DNA from: Pedobacter kyungheensis
GTDB lineage: Bacteria; Bacteroidota; Bacteroidia; Sphingobacteriales; Sphingobacteriaceae
DNA: 64,000 nucleotides
Assembly (NCBI RefSeq): GCF_000812965.1
Contig: NZ_JSYN01000032.1
Span: forward strand, 1-64,000
Direction: 5' to 3'
Positions 14,153 through 23,246 of the stretch are shown one piece after another (position 1 is the first letter of the stretch; every line of letters starts with the position of its first letter). A program made the translations under genes and the position numbers. The notes beneath the pieces were generated by a model. It ran no database searches. It was not told where the DNA came from and saw only the letters and a program-made list of their open reading frames with translations.

Positions 14153-14851
14153 ATGAAGAATTTTACTCCATTTAATCTCAAGTTTTTCCCCTTATTTATT
14201 TTCGCTGTGCTAACCGTACTAACTTCCTGCAAAAAGGAGGAGACAGATACTACGATTTCTTACTTAAGGGTGGTAAATGCCTCGCCTTCTTCGGCTACCT
14301 ATAATGCCTATTTTAATGGTACTATGGTTAATTCTGCAGCCTTACCTTTTGGCGGCTCGGCTTCATATAGTTCTTACACACCTGGTGCTTACAGTTTAAA
14401 ATTTACTACAGCCAGCAATGTCGAAAGCCTGCTCACCAAAACTATAACCCTGGGCGTAAACACCTATTATTCTACTTACCTGATTAATAAACCCGCAGCA
14501 TTAGACATTTACACCATTGCTGATGATTTGAGCATCACCGCTACCGATAAGGCTTATGTACGTTTCATTAACCTATCGCCCGATGCACCGGCGTTAGATC
14601 TGGCCAAAACCAGCGCTACTACCTCACTAGCTACCAATAAGGCATTTAAAACGGCCAGCGCTTTTACTACGGTAGATGCAGGAACTTACACCCTGGATGC
14701 CAAAGAAACTTCGTCAGGAACTGTTAAGACTACTTCGGCCAGTACCACCTTTGTAGCGGGCTATCATTACGATGTTATTTGCGGCGGACTGGTAACACCA
14801 GCAAACGATACGGAAAGACCTTTAAGTTTACAGGTTATACTAATCAAGTAA
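14153..14851 (+). CDS. DUF4397 domain lipoprotein
   Basis: A 232-residue exported lipoprotein: hydrophobic leader then the lipobox LTSC with Cys26. Two related beta-rich repeats follow, around ISYLRVVNASPSSATYNAYF (35-54) and AYVRFINLSPDAPALDL (about 134-150). This pair of strands with the (V/I)N(A/L)SP motif is the DUF4397 signature. The expected location is the cell envelope. It is monocistronic, with a strong terminator directly downstream. Function is unknown beyond a surface or periplasmic beta-sandwich. Confidence 0.85.
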   Translation: MKNFTPFNLKFFPLFIFAVLTVLTSCKKEETDTTISYLRVVNASPSSATYNAYFNGTMVNSAALPFGGSASYSSYTPGAYSLKFTTASNVESLLTKTITLGVNTYYSTYLINKPAALDIYTIADDLSITATDKAYVRFINLSPDAPALDLAKTSATTSLATNKAFKTASAFTTVDAGTYTLDAKETSSGTVKTTSASTTFVAGYHYDVICGGLVTPANDTERPLSLQVILIK

Positions 14852-14875
14852 GCTTAATTTCTCTGCTAATAAATA

Positions 14876-14906
14876 ACGTCTTGTGTTTTACACGAGGCGT
14901 TTTTTG
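14876..14906 (+). terminator. Intrinsic terminator after the DUF4397 gene
   Basis: ACGTCTTGTGT (14876-14886) pairs with ACACGAGGCGT (14890-14900) through 11 positions, two of them G-U, and is followed by a seven-T run. It is about 25 bp after the stop codon. Confidence 0.85.
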
Positions 14907-15045
14907 TTTTTATGCTGTTTTGATACCTGGCTTTAAATCCGAATAGCACGATTTATGCTTATTCAGGCGATTAATTAATGCTAAAAGTTAAAAAAGCAGC
15001 TTCCACAAAATTTAACACTTTCTTATTTAGAATTGTTCAAAATAA

Positions 15046-15077
15046 TTTGGATTATCCGATTTTCTACCGTTATTTTG
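15046..15077 (+). promoter_or_regulatory. Predicted promoter of the siderophore-uptake operon
   Basis: TTTG (15046-15049), 20 nt, then TTATTTTG (15070-15077), one mismatch from the TAnnTTTG consensus. The start would be near 15083, leaving about 90 nt of leader before the receptor gene. No Fur box was recognised by eye. The rest of the 322-bp gap holds only the DUF4397 terminator and AT-rich sequence. Confidence 0.45.
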
Positions 15078-15173
15078 CATCTCTTTAGAATTAATCCAAA
15101 TAAATTTTAAAAAAGACTAATACGCATGCTCTCCCTTAAAAATGCATTGCACAACATTCTTTAAAATAATAAA

Positions 15174-17609
15174 ATGAATAAAACCAGACTACTCGTATTA
15201 ACCGCAGTGATGCTCTTAATCCATACCATTACTTTTGCACAACAATTTGCAACCATAAAAGGTACCGTTACCACAGCTGATGGGAAGCCCGCTGCTTACA
15301 TTTCTGTAGGCCTAAAAGGTAAAGGACTGGGTAACGTAACCAACGATAAAGGTTTATATGAAATTGCCAGGGTTAAGCCAGGTACTTATACCATTAGGGT
15401 TTCGGCTGTGGGGATGCAAAATCTCGAAAAAACCATTACCGTAGCTGCCGGCGAAAGCAAAATGATTGACTTTGTAATTAGCCAGAACGCTAACCAGTTG
15501 AACGAAATCAATATTAACCATGGCCGCACCAACCGTTATGTTACTAAAAAAAGTGAGTATGTATCTAAAATGCCACTTAACAATTTAGAAAACCCACAGG
15601 TTTACAATACGGTAGATAAAGCCATATTAGCCGACCAAATGGTTTTCTCGGTTGATGATGCCACCAGAAATATCCCCGGATTACAAAAAATGTGGGAACC
15701 TACCGGTCGTGGTGGAGACGGAGGTAGTTATTACAGTGTACGTGGATTCACTGCCCAATCGGCTTTAAGAAATGGTGTTGCGGGTTTGGTTACAGGAGGT
15801 ATTGATGCTGTTAACCTCGAGAAACTGGAGGTATTGAAAGGCCCTTCAGGCACTTTATTCGGCAGTGCTTTAACTTCTTATGGAGGCGCAATTAACCGCG
15901 TAACCAAAAAACCATTTTTTACCACTGCAGGAGAAGTAAGTGTGGGTATGGGTAGTTCGGATTTTAGCCGTGTAAGTGTCGACTTTAACAAACCACTGGA
16001 TAGCAATATCGCATTCAGGATAAATGCTGCCTATAATTACATCAACGATTTTCAGGGCGCAGGTTATGATAAGAGTTTCGCCATAGCGCCCAGCTTGTTA
16101 TTTAAAATAACGAAGAAGTTAACATTATCACTAGATGCTGAAATCTTTAATACACAGGGTACCGGCAAACAGGCTATCTTCTTTTATTATCCTACTTCAG
16201 CTTTGGGTGCTACATCTCCTGCCGAAACCAAACTGGATTATAACCAACCTTACCGCGGCGATGGATTATTAAATACTTCGAGAAGTACAAACTTTTTTGC
16301 TCAGGCAGATTATAAATTTTCAGATCATTTTACATCAAGTACGGTTTTCACCAGTAGTCACAGTTTTTCTAACGGTTATGGACCGTATTTTTACCTGTTG
16401 CCAGATAATGTAGTTACAGGCATTGCAGCAGATGCAGGCAAAAGCAATTATCTGGTAAGGGCCGATCAGTCTACAGAGCGTTCAAAAAGCCAGTTATATG
16501 GCGTACAGCAAAACTTCAATGCAGATTTTAACATCGGCAGCCTGCGCAACAGAACAGTTGTTGGATTCGATTTCTTCAGAAAAAGCCCAACTATCAATTT
16601 CAATGGCATTAACCAGTTTGATATTGTACCGCTAAACGTTGCCGGATTCGATTACAGCCAGTTTAATGGCAGTACGGTAGCACAACGCTATATTCAGCAA
16701 AATATGGCACCTCCATATATCGTAAATGTTAAAACAAATATTTATGGTGCCTACATTTCGGATGTATTGAATATTACCGATAAATTAATGGCTTTGGCAG
16801 CGTTACGTTACGATTATTTCGACAATAAAGGCGGTGTTGAATACAGTCCTGTTGAGCCTTATGCACAGAAAGGATTTTCTCCAAAATTCGGTTTGGTTTA
16901 TCAACCCATCAAAGACCAGGTTTCTATTTTTGCCAATTACCAAAACAGCTTTACCAATAAAGGCGCTTACCGTGCATTGGTTAATGGCTCACTTACCACG
17001 GCTATTGCCAAACTGGAACGTGCCAACCAAATTGAAGGTGGTGTTAAGTTAGATGCTTTTAATGGCAAATTGTCTTCAACCATCAGTTACTACAACATTA
17101 AAGTAGAAAATGTGTTGAGGGCCGACCCTAACGATCCGGCAAATGCACAAATACAAGACGGAACACAGCTTAGCAAAGGTGTTGAAGTTGATATTATGGC
17201 CAACCCGGTTAATGGCTTAAATATTAATGCAGGTTTTGCTTATAACGATTCGAAATATACTGAAGCTGATGCAGATGTAATTAACAGAAGACCAGCTACT
17301 GCCATGTCGCCTTACCTAGCTAATTTCTTTATCAGCTATCGTTTTAGCGGAAACGCTTTAAATGGCCTTGGGTTCGGATTTGGCGGTAATTACGCCAGTG
17401 CCAACAAAATTGTAAACAGCGTAAGCATGGGTGTTTATACCTTGCCGTCGTACACTGTTTTAAATGCCTCAGCATTCTATGACCTTAAAAGAATCAGATT
17501 TTCTGCAAAGGTTGACAACCTAACTGACGAAAAGTACTGGATTGGTTACACCACTCAAAATCCGCAACGCTTAAGAACCTACGCCGGCAGTATTACTTAT
17601 AAATTTTAA
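15174..17609 (+). CDS. TonB-dependent siderophore receptor with carboxypeptidase-like N-terminal domain
   Basis: An 811-residue outer-membrane receptor. A signal peptide (cleavage after TFAQ, residue 23) is followed by a carboxypeptidase-regulatory-like domain (about 27-105, GTVTTADGKPAAYISVGLKG). Next comes a plug domain with NIPGLQKMWEPTGRGG and LEVLKGPSGTLFGS, the motif typical of ferric-siderophore receptors, then a beta-barrel ending in Phe (GSITYKF). It should bind and import a ferri-siderophore using TonB. It heads an operon with DUF4198, PepSY and DUF6607 genes, a context typical of iron acquisition. The siderophore itself cannot be told. Confidence 0.93.
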   Translation: MNKTRLLVLTAVMLLIHTITFAQQFATIKGTVTTADGKPAAYISVGLKGKGLGNVTNDKGLYEIARVKPGTYTIRVSAVGMQNLEKTITVAAGESKMIDFVISQNANQLNEININHGRTNRYVTKKSEYVSKMPLNNLENPQVYNTVDKAILADQMVFSVDDATRNIPGLQKMWEPTGRGGDGGSYYSVRGFTAQSALRNGVAGLVTGGIDAVNLEKLEVLKGPSGTLFGSALTSYGGAINRVTKKPFFTTAGEVSVGMGSSDFSRVSVDFNKPLDSNIAFRINAAYNYINDFQGAGYDKSFAIAPSLLFKITKKLTLSLDAEIFNTQGTGKQAIFFYYPTSALGATSPAETKLDYNQPYRGDGLLNTSRSTNFFAQADYKFSDHFTSSTVFTSSHSFSNGYGPYFYLLPDNVVTGIAADAGKSNYLVRADQSTERSKSQLYGVQQNFNADFNIGSLRNRTVVGFDFFRKSPTINFNGINQFDIVPLNVAGFDYSQFNGSTVAQRYIQQNMAPPYIVNVKTNIYGAYISDVLNITDKLMALAALRYDYFDNKGGVEYSPVEPYAQKGFSPKFGLVYQPIKDQVSIFANYQNSFTNKGAYRALVNGSLTTAIAKLERANQIEGGVKLDAFNGKLSSTISYYNIKVENVLRADPNDPANAQIQDGTQLSKGVEVDIMANPVNGLNINAGFAYNDSKYTEADADVINRRPATAMSPYLANFFISYRFSGNALNGLGFGFGGNYASANKIVNSVSMGVYTLPSYTVLNASAFYDLKRIRFSAKVDNLTDEKYWIGYTTQNPQRLRTYAGSITYKF

Positions 17610-17665
17610 TCCTCATCAGGAGAAATTGGATCAGATCAATTTCTCCTGATTTAAAAACCGAAAAC

Positions 17666-18376
17666 ATGAAAACTAAAATTGCATTATTATTTTTCTTTAT
17701 GGCCTTTAGCATCTCTGGTGCTTTTGCACATGCATTATGGATAGAAACCGCTGCCACTGGCAAAAAAGGCCAGGCCCAGGAAGTAAAAGTTTTCTTTGGC
17801 GAATATGAAAGCGGTGAGCCCGATTCGGCTGCCAAATGGTTCAGCAACCTTAAAGATTTTAAACTCGTTTTAACTGCACCAAATGGCAAAACGCAGGTTT
17901 TAACCGCCTCACCTGATGTACTTTTTTACAAAACCAGCTTTACACCCGATCAGGATGGTACCTACAAACTTTCTGTGGTGCATGAGGTAGCAACCGTTTA
18001 CGAAAAAGCAAAAATCGAATATTATGCTTTTGCTGATGTAGCCGTAAGTACCCTGAAAATAAACACCAGCTTCCCTGCTGAAGCGGCTTTAACCATCAGA
18101 CCGGATAAGCACGCTTTAAAGGCTGGAGAAAAAGCAATACACCAGGTAATTTACAACAAAGCTCCGTTTGCAAACCAAAAATTAACCGTTGTTGGTCCGG
18201 ATAAAAAAGGACAGCAAACAGAGACAGATGCTGCAGGTAAATTCACTTTCAACCCTACCATTAAAGGAAACTATTTTCTGGAGGCTTTTACAGAAGACAA
18301 AACCCCGGGAAAATTAAACGGAAAAGATTACGATAAAATCTGGCACCTGGCTACCTATACTACCCAGGCCAACTAA
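17666..18376 (+). CDS. DUF4198 domain periplasmic protein
   Basis: A 236-residue exported protein with signal peptide (cleavage near SGAFA) and an N-terminal AHALWIETA segment, typical of DUF4198 proteins that resemble the NikK/CbiK-type periplasmic components of metal uptake. Two beta-sandwich parts are visible, the second around LTVVGPDKKGQQTETDAAGK with an FNPTIKG repeat-like strand. The conserved His near the mature N-terminus could take part in metal binding (inference). It is 57 bp downstream of the siderophore receptor and part of the same operon. Confidence 0.85.
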   Translation: MKTKIALLFFFMAFSISGAFAHALWIETAATGKKGQAQEVKVFFGEYESGEPDSAAKWFSNLKDFKLVLTAPNGKTQVLTASPDVLFYKTSFTPDQDGTYKLSVVHEVATVYEKAKIEYYAFADVAVSTLKINTSFPAEAALTIRPDKHALKAGEKAIHQVIYNKAPFANQKLTVVGPDKKGQQTETDAAGKFTFNPTIKGNYFLEAFTEDKTPGKLNGKDYDKIWHLATYTTQAN

Positions 18377-18448
18377 GGTATTTTATCAAAACACTACTAA
18401 CCAATTGACATTAAAACCGTCAATTGGTTCTTTATTAAATAAAGCTTA

Positions 18449-19663
18449 ATGGCGCTAACAAAACCGGTACAGAAAAAAACGAAAAAATCGCGGCTCAGAC
18501 GAATTAGTGATTGGCTGCACCTATGGCTGGGCATTGCTTCTGGCTTGGTGGTTTTTCACCTGGGTATTACCGGTTGTATTTTCGCCTTTCAAAAGGAAAT
18601 TACGGAGTTCATTCACAGGAAAGAGGTTTTTGTTGAAGTACCGGCCAACCGAAAAACCATTGCTTTAAGTACTTTAACAGCAACGGCTGAAAAAGCCCTG
18701 GGTGGTAAGAAAAAAATCACTTTCCTATCCAGCTATACCGAACCAGACAGGGCCTGGGAATTTGGCACCTACAAAGCTGGTAATCCTAAAGCCTTTTGGT
18801 ATTTCGATTCGATAGATTATTACGATCTGGTACTCATTAACCCTTATACGGGCAAGGTTACTTTGGTAGCCGATCACAAATATGAGTTCTTTGGCATCAT
18901 TAAAATGCTTCACTGGAGCTTTCTCATTAACCACCCCATCGGGCAGCAAATTATTGGCTGGTCTACCATCATTTTTGTCTTTCTTTTAATCTCCGGGATG
19001 ATTATGTGGTGGCCCAAAAATCTTAAAAAATCAAATTTCGACAAGAGTTTTAAGATTAAGTGGAAGGCTAAATTTAAACGGGTTAATTACGATATGCATA
19101 ATGTACTGGGCTTTTATGTGATGATTATTTGCCTGATGCTGGCCTTAACCGGTTTGGTTTGGGCTTTCCAATGGTTTCAATCAACCGTATATGTGGTGGC
19201 TGCTAGAAGCACTACACCGCCTAAACAACCTGAAGCCAAATCAGATTCAACTAAAACCATTACCGCCATACCTTTTGATGTAGCTTTTGAAACCGCTAAA
19301 AAAACTTTCAAAGATGCCGATCGCATTGGCATGTCACCTGCCGAAGGTGGAACAACTCCCATATATGCTACTGGGTACAGGGGATCGGAAACTTACTGGA
19401 ATTTTGATCTACTGCTGTTTGATCAGTACACCGGTAAATTGCTGGCCCGTAAAAACCAATCCGAAAAAAATGCCGGCGAAGCACTAATTGGCATGAATTA
19501 CGACATCCACGTGGGCGCAATTTTAGGCCTCCCTGGAAAAATTATGGCTTTTTTTGCCAGTCTTATTGCGGCCAGCCTGCCCATAACCGGATTTATTATC
19601 TGGTGGGGCAAAAAGAAAAAGAAGAAAAATCCCGCAGTTGCGGAAAAACAAGCACACCTCTAA
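18449..19663 (+). CDS. PepSY-associated membrane protein (PiuB-like, iron-regulated)
   Basis: A 404-residue inner-membrane protein with four hydrophobic segments: about residues 23-49, about 158-190, about 212-242 and about 350-390, the last ending in a Lys cluster. Between them lie two PepSY-like periplasmic domains. Conserved His residues in or next to the helices (WLHLWLG, LHWSFLINHP, YDMHNVLG, YDIHVGA) suit haem binding or ferric-siderophore reduction, a role proposed for this family. Its position between receptor and DUF6607 supports reductive release of iron from the siderophore; that is inferred. Confidence 0.9.
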   Translation: MALTKPVQKKTKKSRLRRISDWLHLWLGIASGLVVFHLGITGCIFAFQKEITEFIHRKEVFVEVPANRKTIALSTLTATAEKALGGKKKITFLSSYTEPDRAWEFGTYKAGNPKAFWYFDSIDYYDLVLINPYTGKVTLVADHKYEFFGIIKMLHWSFLINHPIGQQIIGWSTIIFVFLLISGMIMWWPKNLKKSNFDKSFKIKWKAKFKRVNYDMHNVLGFYVMIICLMLALTGLVWAFQWFQSTVYVVAARSTTPPKQPEAKSDSTKTITAIPFDVAFETAKKTFKDADRIGMSPAEGGTTPIYATGYRGSETYWNFDLLLFDQYTGKLLARKNQSEKNAGEALIGMNYDIHVGAILGLPGKIMAFFASLIAASLPITGFIIWWGKKKKKKNPAVAEKQAHL

Positions 19664-19674
19664 TTTATTATAAC

Positions 19675-20613
19675 ATGAAATTTTTAAACCTGATTTTGGT
19701 GCTTAGCGGTATGATTACGCTTAACGCCAATGCACAAACAAAAGTTGATGCTCCGGAAGATAAACTGGAAAAAGATAGAAAAGCAATCAAATCACTGGCC
19801 GGCTTTTACAAAGTGAATTTTAATTATGGAGAAGTAACAGCACCTGATCCTAACTACCAGTTCAGCAAGCCTTACCGCAGCCACGCAAAAGAGTGGGCAG
19901 AAATTATTGTTGATGAGCCTAAAAGAATCGTTATTCAGCACATGCTGGCCATTGATGATACTACAGTAATTAAACACTGGCGCCAGGACTGGACTTACGA
20001 AGATCCGAACATTATGCTTTATACACAAGATAATGCCTGGAAAAAAGGCAGTTTCACGGCAGCCGATGTAAAAGGTAAATGGACACAAAAGGTTTATCAG
20101 GTAGATGATAGCCCACGTTATCAGGGTTTCGGAACCTGGAGCCACGTTGGTGGTCATGATGCCTGGTCGAGCGAAACCGATTCACCGCTGCCAAGAAGAG
20201 AATCTACTGTACGTAAAGATTATAATGTATTAACACGTGGCAGCCGGATTACCATCACCAAGGAAGGCTGGATGTTTGAACAAGACAATAAAAAAGTAGT
20301 GCGCACACCACAGGGCGATAAATTATTGGCAGTTGAAAAAGGTTATGAAGAGTTTACCAAAATAGACCCTAAAACTTTTGCCTATGCACAAAAATGGTGG
20401 ACAAACCAGCAAAATTACTGGGCCGATGTACGTAACGTTTGGGCTGATGTTATCGGATCTGGCGATACACTAAAAGTAAAAACCATGGCCAATGGCAAAT
20501 TATTGTACGAAACACTTTTCAGTTTGGGAGATCAATCGGTTAAAGAAAAGTGGACAGCAGCTCAAAATAAAGAAAAGGTAAAAACAGCTTTACAACCTTA
20601 CTTAAGCAAGTAG
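19675..20613 (+). CDS. DUF6607 family exported protein
   Basis: A 312-residue protein with signal peptide (MKFLNLILVLSG, cleavage near NANAQ). It carries the DUF6607 pattern: DRKAIKSLAGFYKVNFNYGE, then KEWAEIIVDEPKRIVIQHML and KHWRQDWTYEDP. The start at 19675 is chosen because it gives a proper signal peptide; the longer frame from 19603 overlaps the PepSY gene. Family members travel with TonB siderophore receptors and PepSY proteins, as here, but no activity is established. The sequence is Trp-rich and probably all-beta in the periplasm. A terminator follows, closing the operon. Confidence 0.85.
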   Translation: MKFLNLILVLSGMITLNANAQTKVDAPEDKLEKDRKAIKSLAGFYKVNFNYGEVTAPDPNYQFSKPYRSHAKEWAEIIVDEPKRIVIQHMLAIDDTTVIKHWRQDWTYEDPNIMLYTQDNAWKKGSFTAADVKGKWTQKVYQVDDSPRYQGFGTWSHVGGHDAWSSETDSPLPRRESTVRKDYNVLTRGSRITITKEGWMFEQDNKKVVRTPQGDKLLAVEKGYEEFTKIDPKTFAYAQKWWTNQQNYWADVRNVWADVIGSGDTLKVKTMANGKLLYETLFSLGDQSVKEKWTAAQNKEKVKTALQPYLSK

Positions 20614-20634
20614 AACAGATTGTTTATAGTATAA

Positions 20635-20682
20635 TGGTTGATGGTTAATAGCAGGGGTCTGTTAACCATCAGCCATTTTTTT
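20635..20682 (+). terminator. Intrinsic terminator of the siderophore-uptake operon
   Basis: TGGTTGATGGTTAA (20635-20648) pairs with TTAACCATCAGCCA (20662-20675), one G-U pair, followed by a run of T to 20682. Confidence 0.85.
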
Positions 20683-20692
20683 GTTCACAATG

Positions 20693-20743
20693 TTGGTCTG
20701 GATTTGTAATCCATACTAAATGAACCGTGGATTTTTAATCCAC
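20693..20743. repeat. GGATT/AATCC palindromic repeats
   Basis: Two adjacent small palindromes, TGGATTTGTAATCCA and GTGGATTTTTAATCCAC, sit just before the M28 peptidase gene. A related perfect palindrome, GGTCTGGATTT/AAATCCAGACC, is at 25084-25106. Confidence 0.6.
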
Positions 20744-20776
20744 CTGATGAATTGTTTTATTTTACTAAATTCAGGC

Positions 20777-21922
20777 ATGAAAAAACTCTGCTTTCTCCTC
20801 TTTTTATGCTTTGCTTTTAAAGGTTTCGCTCAAGATTCTACTTATACCCGTAGTGTAATTAATACGCTTACCTCGAAGCAATTTTGGGGCAGAGGTTATA
20901 CTAAAGACGGGATGAAAAAAGCTGCCACTTACCTCGCAGAATCCTACAAAAAAATTGGCCTGTTACCCATGGGTTCTGGTTTTCAACAAGATTTTAGTTT
21001 CCCCGTAAATACATTTCCTGGTAAGATGTTAGTCGAAATTAATGGCAAAAAACTGATTCCTGGTAAAGATTTTATCATCAACAACGAAAGCAAAGGGCTT
21101 AAAGAACGAGCAGTATTGCAAAAAATAGATAGCACTAAATATCAGGCCGGTCAGGAACTTCAACTGTTATTGAAGGATAAGCTAACCTGGTCTGTTGCAA
21201 CAGAAGTAGCCACTACCACGACCATTCAGCTAAACAAAAAAAGTATCAGCACTACCCCCAAAGAAATTAATGTTGATATTGAAAACCAGTTTATCGAAAA
21301 TTTTACTGCAGCAAACGTCTGTGGTTTGGTAAAAGGAACCCAATATCCCGATTCAATTTTAATGATAACGGCACATTACGATCATTTGGGAGGCATGGGT
21401 GCAGACACCTATTTCCCGGGTGCAAACGACAATGCTGCAGGTGTGGCCACGCTCTTGAGTCTGGCTAAATATTACGCTGCAAACCCGCAACCTTACAGCA
21501 TTGGCTTTATTTGCTTCGCTGCCGAGGAAGCCGGATTACTGGGCTCGCGCTATTTTGTAGAAAACCCTTTGGTGCCCTTAGCCAAGATCAAATTCCTGAT
21601 TAATTTAGATCTGGTAGGTACCGGGGAAAAGGGAATGACGGTGGTAAATGCCAGCGTTTATCCGAAGGCTTTCGCCGATCTGAATCAAATCAATGATGAG
21701 TACCACTACATCAGTAAAATTAATCCCCGTGGAAAGGCCGCTAACAGCGATCACTATTTCTTTACTGAAAGTGGTGTACCTGCATTTTTTATCTACACCC
21801 AGGGAGGGCCGGCGGCCTATCACGATGTGTTTGATGTAGCCGAAAATCTACCGCTTACCGAATACAACGATTTGTTTAAACTCATTGTCGGTTTTAATCA
21901 AAAGCTAATGGGAACTAAATAA
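20777..21922 (+). CDS. M28 family zinc metallopeptidase, exported
   Basis: A 381-residue peptidase with signal peptide (MKKLCFLLFLCFAFKGFAQ). The di-zinc aminopeptidase motifs are in order: HYDHLGG, GANDNAAGVATLL, CFAAEEAGLLGSRYF, NLDLVGTGE, and a late His in YHDVFD. I chose ATG 20777 since it opens a standard signal peptide; the in-frame ATG at 20720 lies in the palindromic repeat. It likely trims peptides in the periplasm or outside. It has no clear operon partner. Confidence 0.92.
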   Translation: MKKLCFLLFLCFAFKGFAQDSTYTRSVINTLTSKQFWGRGYTKDGMKKAATYLAESYKKIGLLPMGSGFQQDFSFPVNTFPGKMLVEINGKKLIPGKDFIINNESKGLKERAVLQKIDSTKYQAGQELQLLLKDKLTWSVATEVATTTTIQLNKKSISTTPKEINVDIENQFIENFTAANVCGLVKGTQYPDSILMITAHYDHLGGMGADTYFPGANDNAAGVATLLSLAKYYAANPQPYSIGFICFAAEEAGLLGSRYFVENPLVPLAKIKFLINLDLVGTGEKGMTVVNASVYPKAFADLNQINDEYHYISKINPRGKAANSDHYFFTESGVPAFFIYTQGGPAAYHDVFDVAENLPLTEYNDLFKLIVGFNQKLMGTK

Positions 21923-21935
21923 GTTAAGATTGCCA

Positions 21936-21951
21936 TCCGATAGCTATCGGA
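21936..21951. repeat. CCGATAGCTATCGG palindrome
   Basis: TCCGATAGCTATCGGA is a perfect 16-bp palindrome. A longer version, TCCCGATAGCTATCGGGA, occurs at 53759-53776 inside a dispersed repeat. Both are intergenic. Confidence 0.65.
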
Positions 21952-22110
21952 TCAAGCTGGCAATGACGATTACGGCTACATGGACTGCAAATTGTGCTCA
22001 CACGACAAATTCTTATGTTGGGATAATATTATGAGCCTTTGGGATAATTAAATAGCACAGCTAACGCACACTAAGCATCTTTGAACCAACAAAAACAAAC
22101 CCGGTTCAAG

Positions 22111-23187
22111 ATGAAAACTATAACAAAATTAAGCCTGGCATTATTGCTTTTAATTGGAATTTCTGTTAAATCAAATGCCCAAAACCAGATCGAAATTGTA
22201 ATTGTAGGTTCGGCCCACGACAATTCTAAATCAACCCAAAATTTTCAGCTAATTATTGATAAACTGAAGAATTTCAACCCAGACATGGTTTTTGGTGAAT
22301 ATTTGCCCCAAAGCGATTTCGCAAAGCTTGAAGCCGATAACTGGGCAAGAAAAGTGTTCGACAAAGGCCATAATTATATCGAGAAACGCAATCCCGAAAA
22401 CGTTAAAAATTTATCGGCACAGATTAAAAAAGATAAGAAAGCCCTGGCATCATTTCCCTATTACCACCAAACACGCATGAACCTGGCTGTTAACTACGCC
22501 AAAAACTGGGATCGTGGCAATGCAGATTATCAGATTTTTGTACTCGAAAACTATATGAAAAAAAGTTTCGGAGAAGAGGAACAAGTCGCTTACAATAAAA
22601 TATTCGGAGGTACCGACTCGCTGAAGAAATTTGGTTTTTATCGTGCTGGCAGCGAATATGTTAAAATCTATTTTCCGCTGATTTATCAGTTAAAACAAGA
22701 ACAGATTTACAATATGGACTGCCAAACCTATGATAAACCCTGGAGCGTCGCCTGGGCAAAAACAGATTCGCTATCTCAAATATTGATTAAAAAAGCTAAA
22801 GCTGATAGTAGTTCGGCTGAAGCAGCAACTATGAAAGCGATAGAAGCTTATTCAAGCTATACGCCTGAAGAAGAAAAGGCTTTTAACGCAGATGCCTATG
22901 CCGGAATGAATACGGCAAAATATGGCGTATTGGACGAAGCCTGGAATTTTTATGGTGGACCGCATTTTTATGGATACGCAGGTTTCCCGACAGAAAGCGT
23001 TAAAGCAATGATTGCTCAATGGACCTTAAGAAATGAAGGCATGTGTAAAAACATCATCGAACAGGCAAGAGCAAAAAAAGCCAGGCGTGTTGTAGTTGGT
23101 GTTGGTGCTTCGCACCGCAAGTGGATGGAAGAAATTTTAGCTAAAAACCCGGATGTAAAAATCGTTAACTATAACGATCTGCATTAG
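22111..23187 (+). CDS. DUF5694 domain exported protein
   Basis: A 358-residue protein with signal peptide (MKTITKLSLALLLLIGISVKS, cleavage near SNAQ). It has the DUF5694 opening IEIVIVGSAHDNSK followed by FNPDMVFGEYLP, and ends with RRVVVGVGASHRKWMEEIL. This layout, a GS/TxH strand at the start and a GxxH strand at the end, is shared with TraB/ChaN-like proteins, which suggests a TIKI-type fold; catalytic function is not known. The ATG at 22111 is preferred over the TTG at 22081 because it begins the signal peptide. Confidence 0.85.
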   Translation: MKTITKLSLALLLLIGISVKSNAQNQIEIVIVGSAHDNSKSTQNFQLIIDKLKNFNPDMVFGEYLPQSDFAKLEADNWARKVFDKGHNYIEKRNPENVKNLSAQIKKDKKALASFPYYHQTRMNLAVNYAKNWDRGNADYQIFVLENYMKKSFGEEEQVAYNKIFGGTDSLKKFGFYRAGSEYVKIYFPLIYQLKQEQIYNMDCQTYDKPWSVAWAKTDSLSQILIKKAKADSSSAEAATMKAIEAYSSYTPEEEKAFNADAYAGMNTAKYGVLDEAWNFYGGPHFYGYAGFPTESVKAMIAQWTLRNEGMCKNIIEQARAKKARRVVVGVGASHRKWMEEILAKNPDVKIVNYNDLH

Positions 23188-23208
23188 TTTATCCAACAAG
23201 CTACAGGA

Positions 23209-23238
23209 GTGTTGTCAGATAGCAGTATCTGACAACAC
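23209..23238. terminator. Hairpin between convergent genes
   Basis: GTGTTGTCAGATA (23209-23221) and TATCTGACAACAC (23226-23238) form a perfect 13-bp stem with a 4-nt loop between the DUF5694 and luciferase-like genes. There is no long T-run on either side, so termination is likely but not certain. Confidence 0.65.
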
Positions 23239-23246
23239 CTTAAATT

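Noticed and set aside
19603..19674. Upstream start for the DUF6607 protein overlapping the PepSY gene
   Set aside because: The ATG at 19675 gives a normal signal peptide; the longer start would bury it.
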